Source: a bacterium MnTg04
GTDB taxonomy: Bacteria > Pseudomonadota > Gammaproteobacteria > Steroidobacterales > MnTg04
Direction of reading: 5' to 3'
Assembly (NCBI GenBank): GCA_008975185.1
Contig: BFAU01000133.1
Location: 1-7,276, forward strand
Length of the DNA: 7,276 nt
Below are positions 6,940 through 7,276 of the stretch, piece by piece. The translations under genes and the position numbers were made by a program. Positions within the stretch are counted from its first letter, which is position 1. Each line of letters starts with the position of its first letter. The notes beneath the pieces are model-generated. The model searched no databases. It had not been told where the DNA came from and worked only from the letters and a program-made list of their open reading frames with translations.

Positions 6940-7276
6940 GCGCTTGCTGATTATCGGCGCTGCGCTGCTGGCGATCTCCTGCGAGCCGGGATCGCCGGTC
7001 TGGCACAGCGCATTCCCGGCATTTGGAACGCAGATCGAAATTTCCATCGCCGGCGTGCCGGAGACACGCGCACGCCAGGCAAGCGACAGGATCCAAGCCT
7101 TGTTCGAGTCGCTGCATCGTCGCTGGCATCCCTGGGCCGACGGCGAACTCGCCAGGTTCAACGCACAACTGATGGCCACCGGGTCGGCAACCGCCGATGC
7201 CGCGCTGCTCGACACGATCCGGCAGGCAATGGCATACACGAGGCTCAGCGGAGGCCGCTTCAACCCGGCCGTGGCT
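6899..7276 (+). CDS. ApbE-family FAD:protein FMN transferase, probable lipoprotein (5' part; runs off right edge)
   Basis: The frame is open to the right edge, giving about 126 residues from an ATG at 6899 that overlaps gshB by 41 bases. ApbE enzymes attach FMN from FAD to threonines of Rnf/Nqr-type and related redox proteins, outside the cytoplasmic membrane, using Mg2+. Counting from 6899, RR (14-15) precedes a hydrophobic run LLIIGAALLAIS and C28, a lipobox-like signal with Ala at -3. AFGTQIEISI (41-50) corresponds to the family's A-M-G-T opening; HPWADGELARFN (77-88) to the W...S-E-l-s-r-l-N motif; SGGRFNPAVA (117-126) to S-x-G-x-F-D-P-t-v. The catalytic and metal-binding C-terminal part is outside the window. 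ATG 6899 lacks a good ribosome site; ATT 6935 has one and would give MRRLLIIG..., an ideal lipoprotein signal; TTG 6944 would lose the arginines. Family is fairly sure, start unsure. Confidence 0.82.
   Translation, partial: MRFSHGWQREPKIRRLLIIGAALLAISCEPGSPVWHSAFPAFGTQIEISIAGVPETRARQASDRIQALFESLHRRWHPWADGELARFNAQLMATGSATADAALLDTIRQAMAYTRLSGGRFNPAVA
6924..6928 (+). promoter_or_regulatory. Strong ribosome binding site at the gshB/apbE junction
   Basis: GGGAG, inside the last codons of gshB, lies 6 bases before an ATT at 6935 that is in the apbE frame. No ATG, GTG or TTG stands at the proper distance (the next TTG is 15 bases away). This is the reason for doubting the annotated start of the downstream gene. 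Confidence 0.5.

Overview
The window comes from a GC-rich gammaproteobacterium that makes twitching type IV pili. It holds a divergently arranged pair of transcription units: on the minus strand the pilG-pilH-pilI-pilJ-chpA cluster (the Chp chemosensory system of type IV pili), and on the plus strand gshB followed by the start of an apbE-family gene. The protein sequences match, by recall, the Pseudomonas/Xanthomonas/Acinetobacter-type Chp proteins, and gshB beside pilG is also known from Pseudomonas. I cannot name the species.

Minus strand, in transcription order from the middle of the window leftwards: pilG (CheY-like, 5739-5344), pilH (CheY-like, 5319-4954), pilI (CheW-like adaptor, 4949-4368), pilJ (methyl-accepting chemoreceptor, 4353-2296) and chpA (giant CheA-type hybrid kinase, from 2290 off the left edge). 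Gaps between genes are 24, 4, 14 and 5 bases, so this is very probably one operon. The 2.29 kb at the left edge is a single open frame without a stop: the first 763 codons of chpA, covering a FimL-like N-terminal region and one canonical Hpt domain. No pilK methyltransferase gene lies between pilJ and chpA.

Bases 5740-5964 are a non-coding divergent control region. It carries a plausible extended -10 box for gshB and a small inverted repeat nearer pilG.

Plus strand: gshB (5965-6939) encodes glutathione synthetase. It overlaps or abuts a lipoprotein-type FAD:protein FMN transferase gene (apbE family) that is cut by the right edge and whose start codon is uncertain.

How the genes work together: PilJ senses a periplasmic signal (pilin or surface contact in the Pseudomonas system), PilI couples it to the ChpA kinase, and ChpA passes phosphate to PilG and PilH, which tune pilus extension/retraction and, in Pseudomonas, cAMP production. 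gshB and apbE are housekeeping redox/cofactor genes with no evident tie to the pilus system. The window is mostly well-known biology. The points most worth checking are a dnaX-like slippery heptamer in chpA and a possible ATT start codon for the apbE-family gene.
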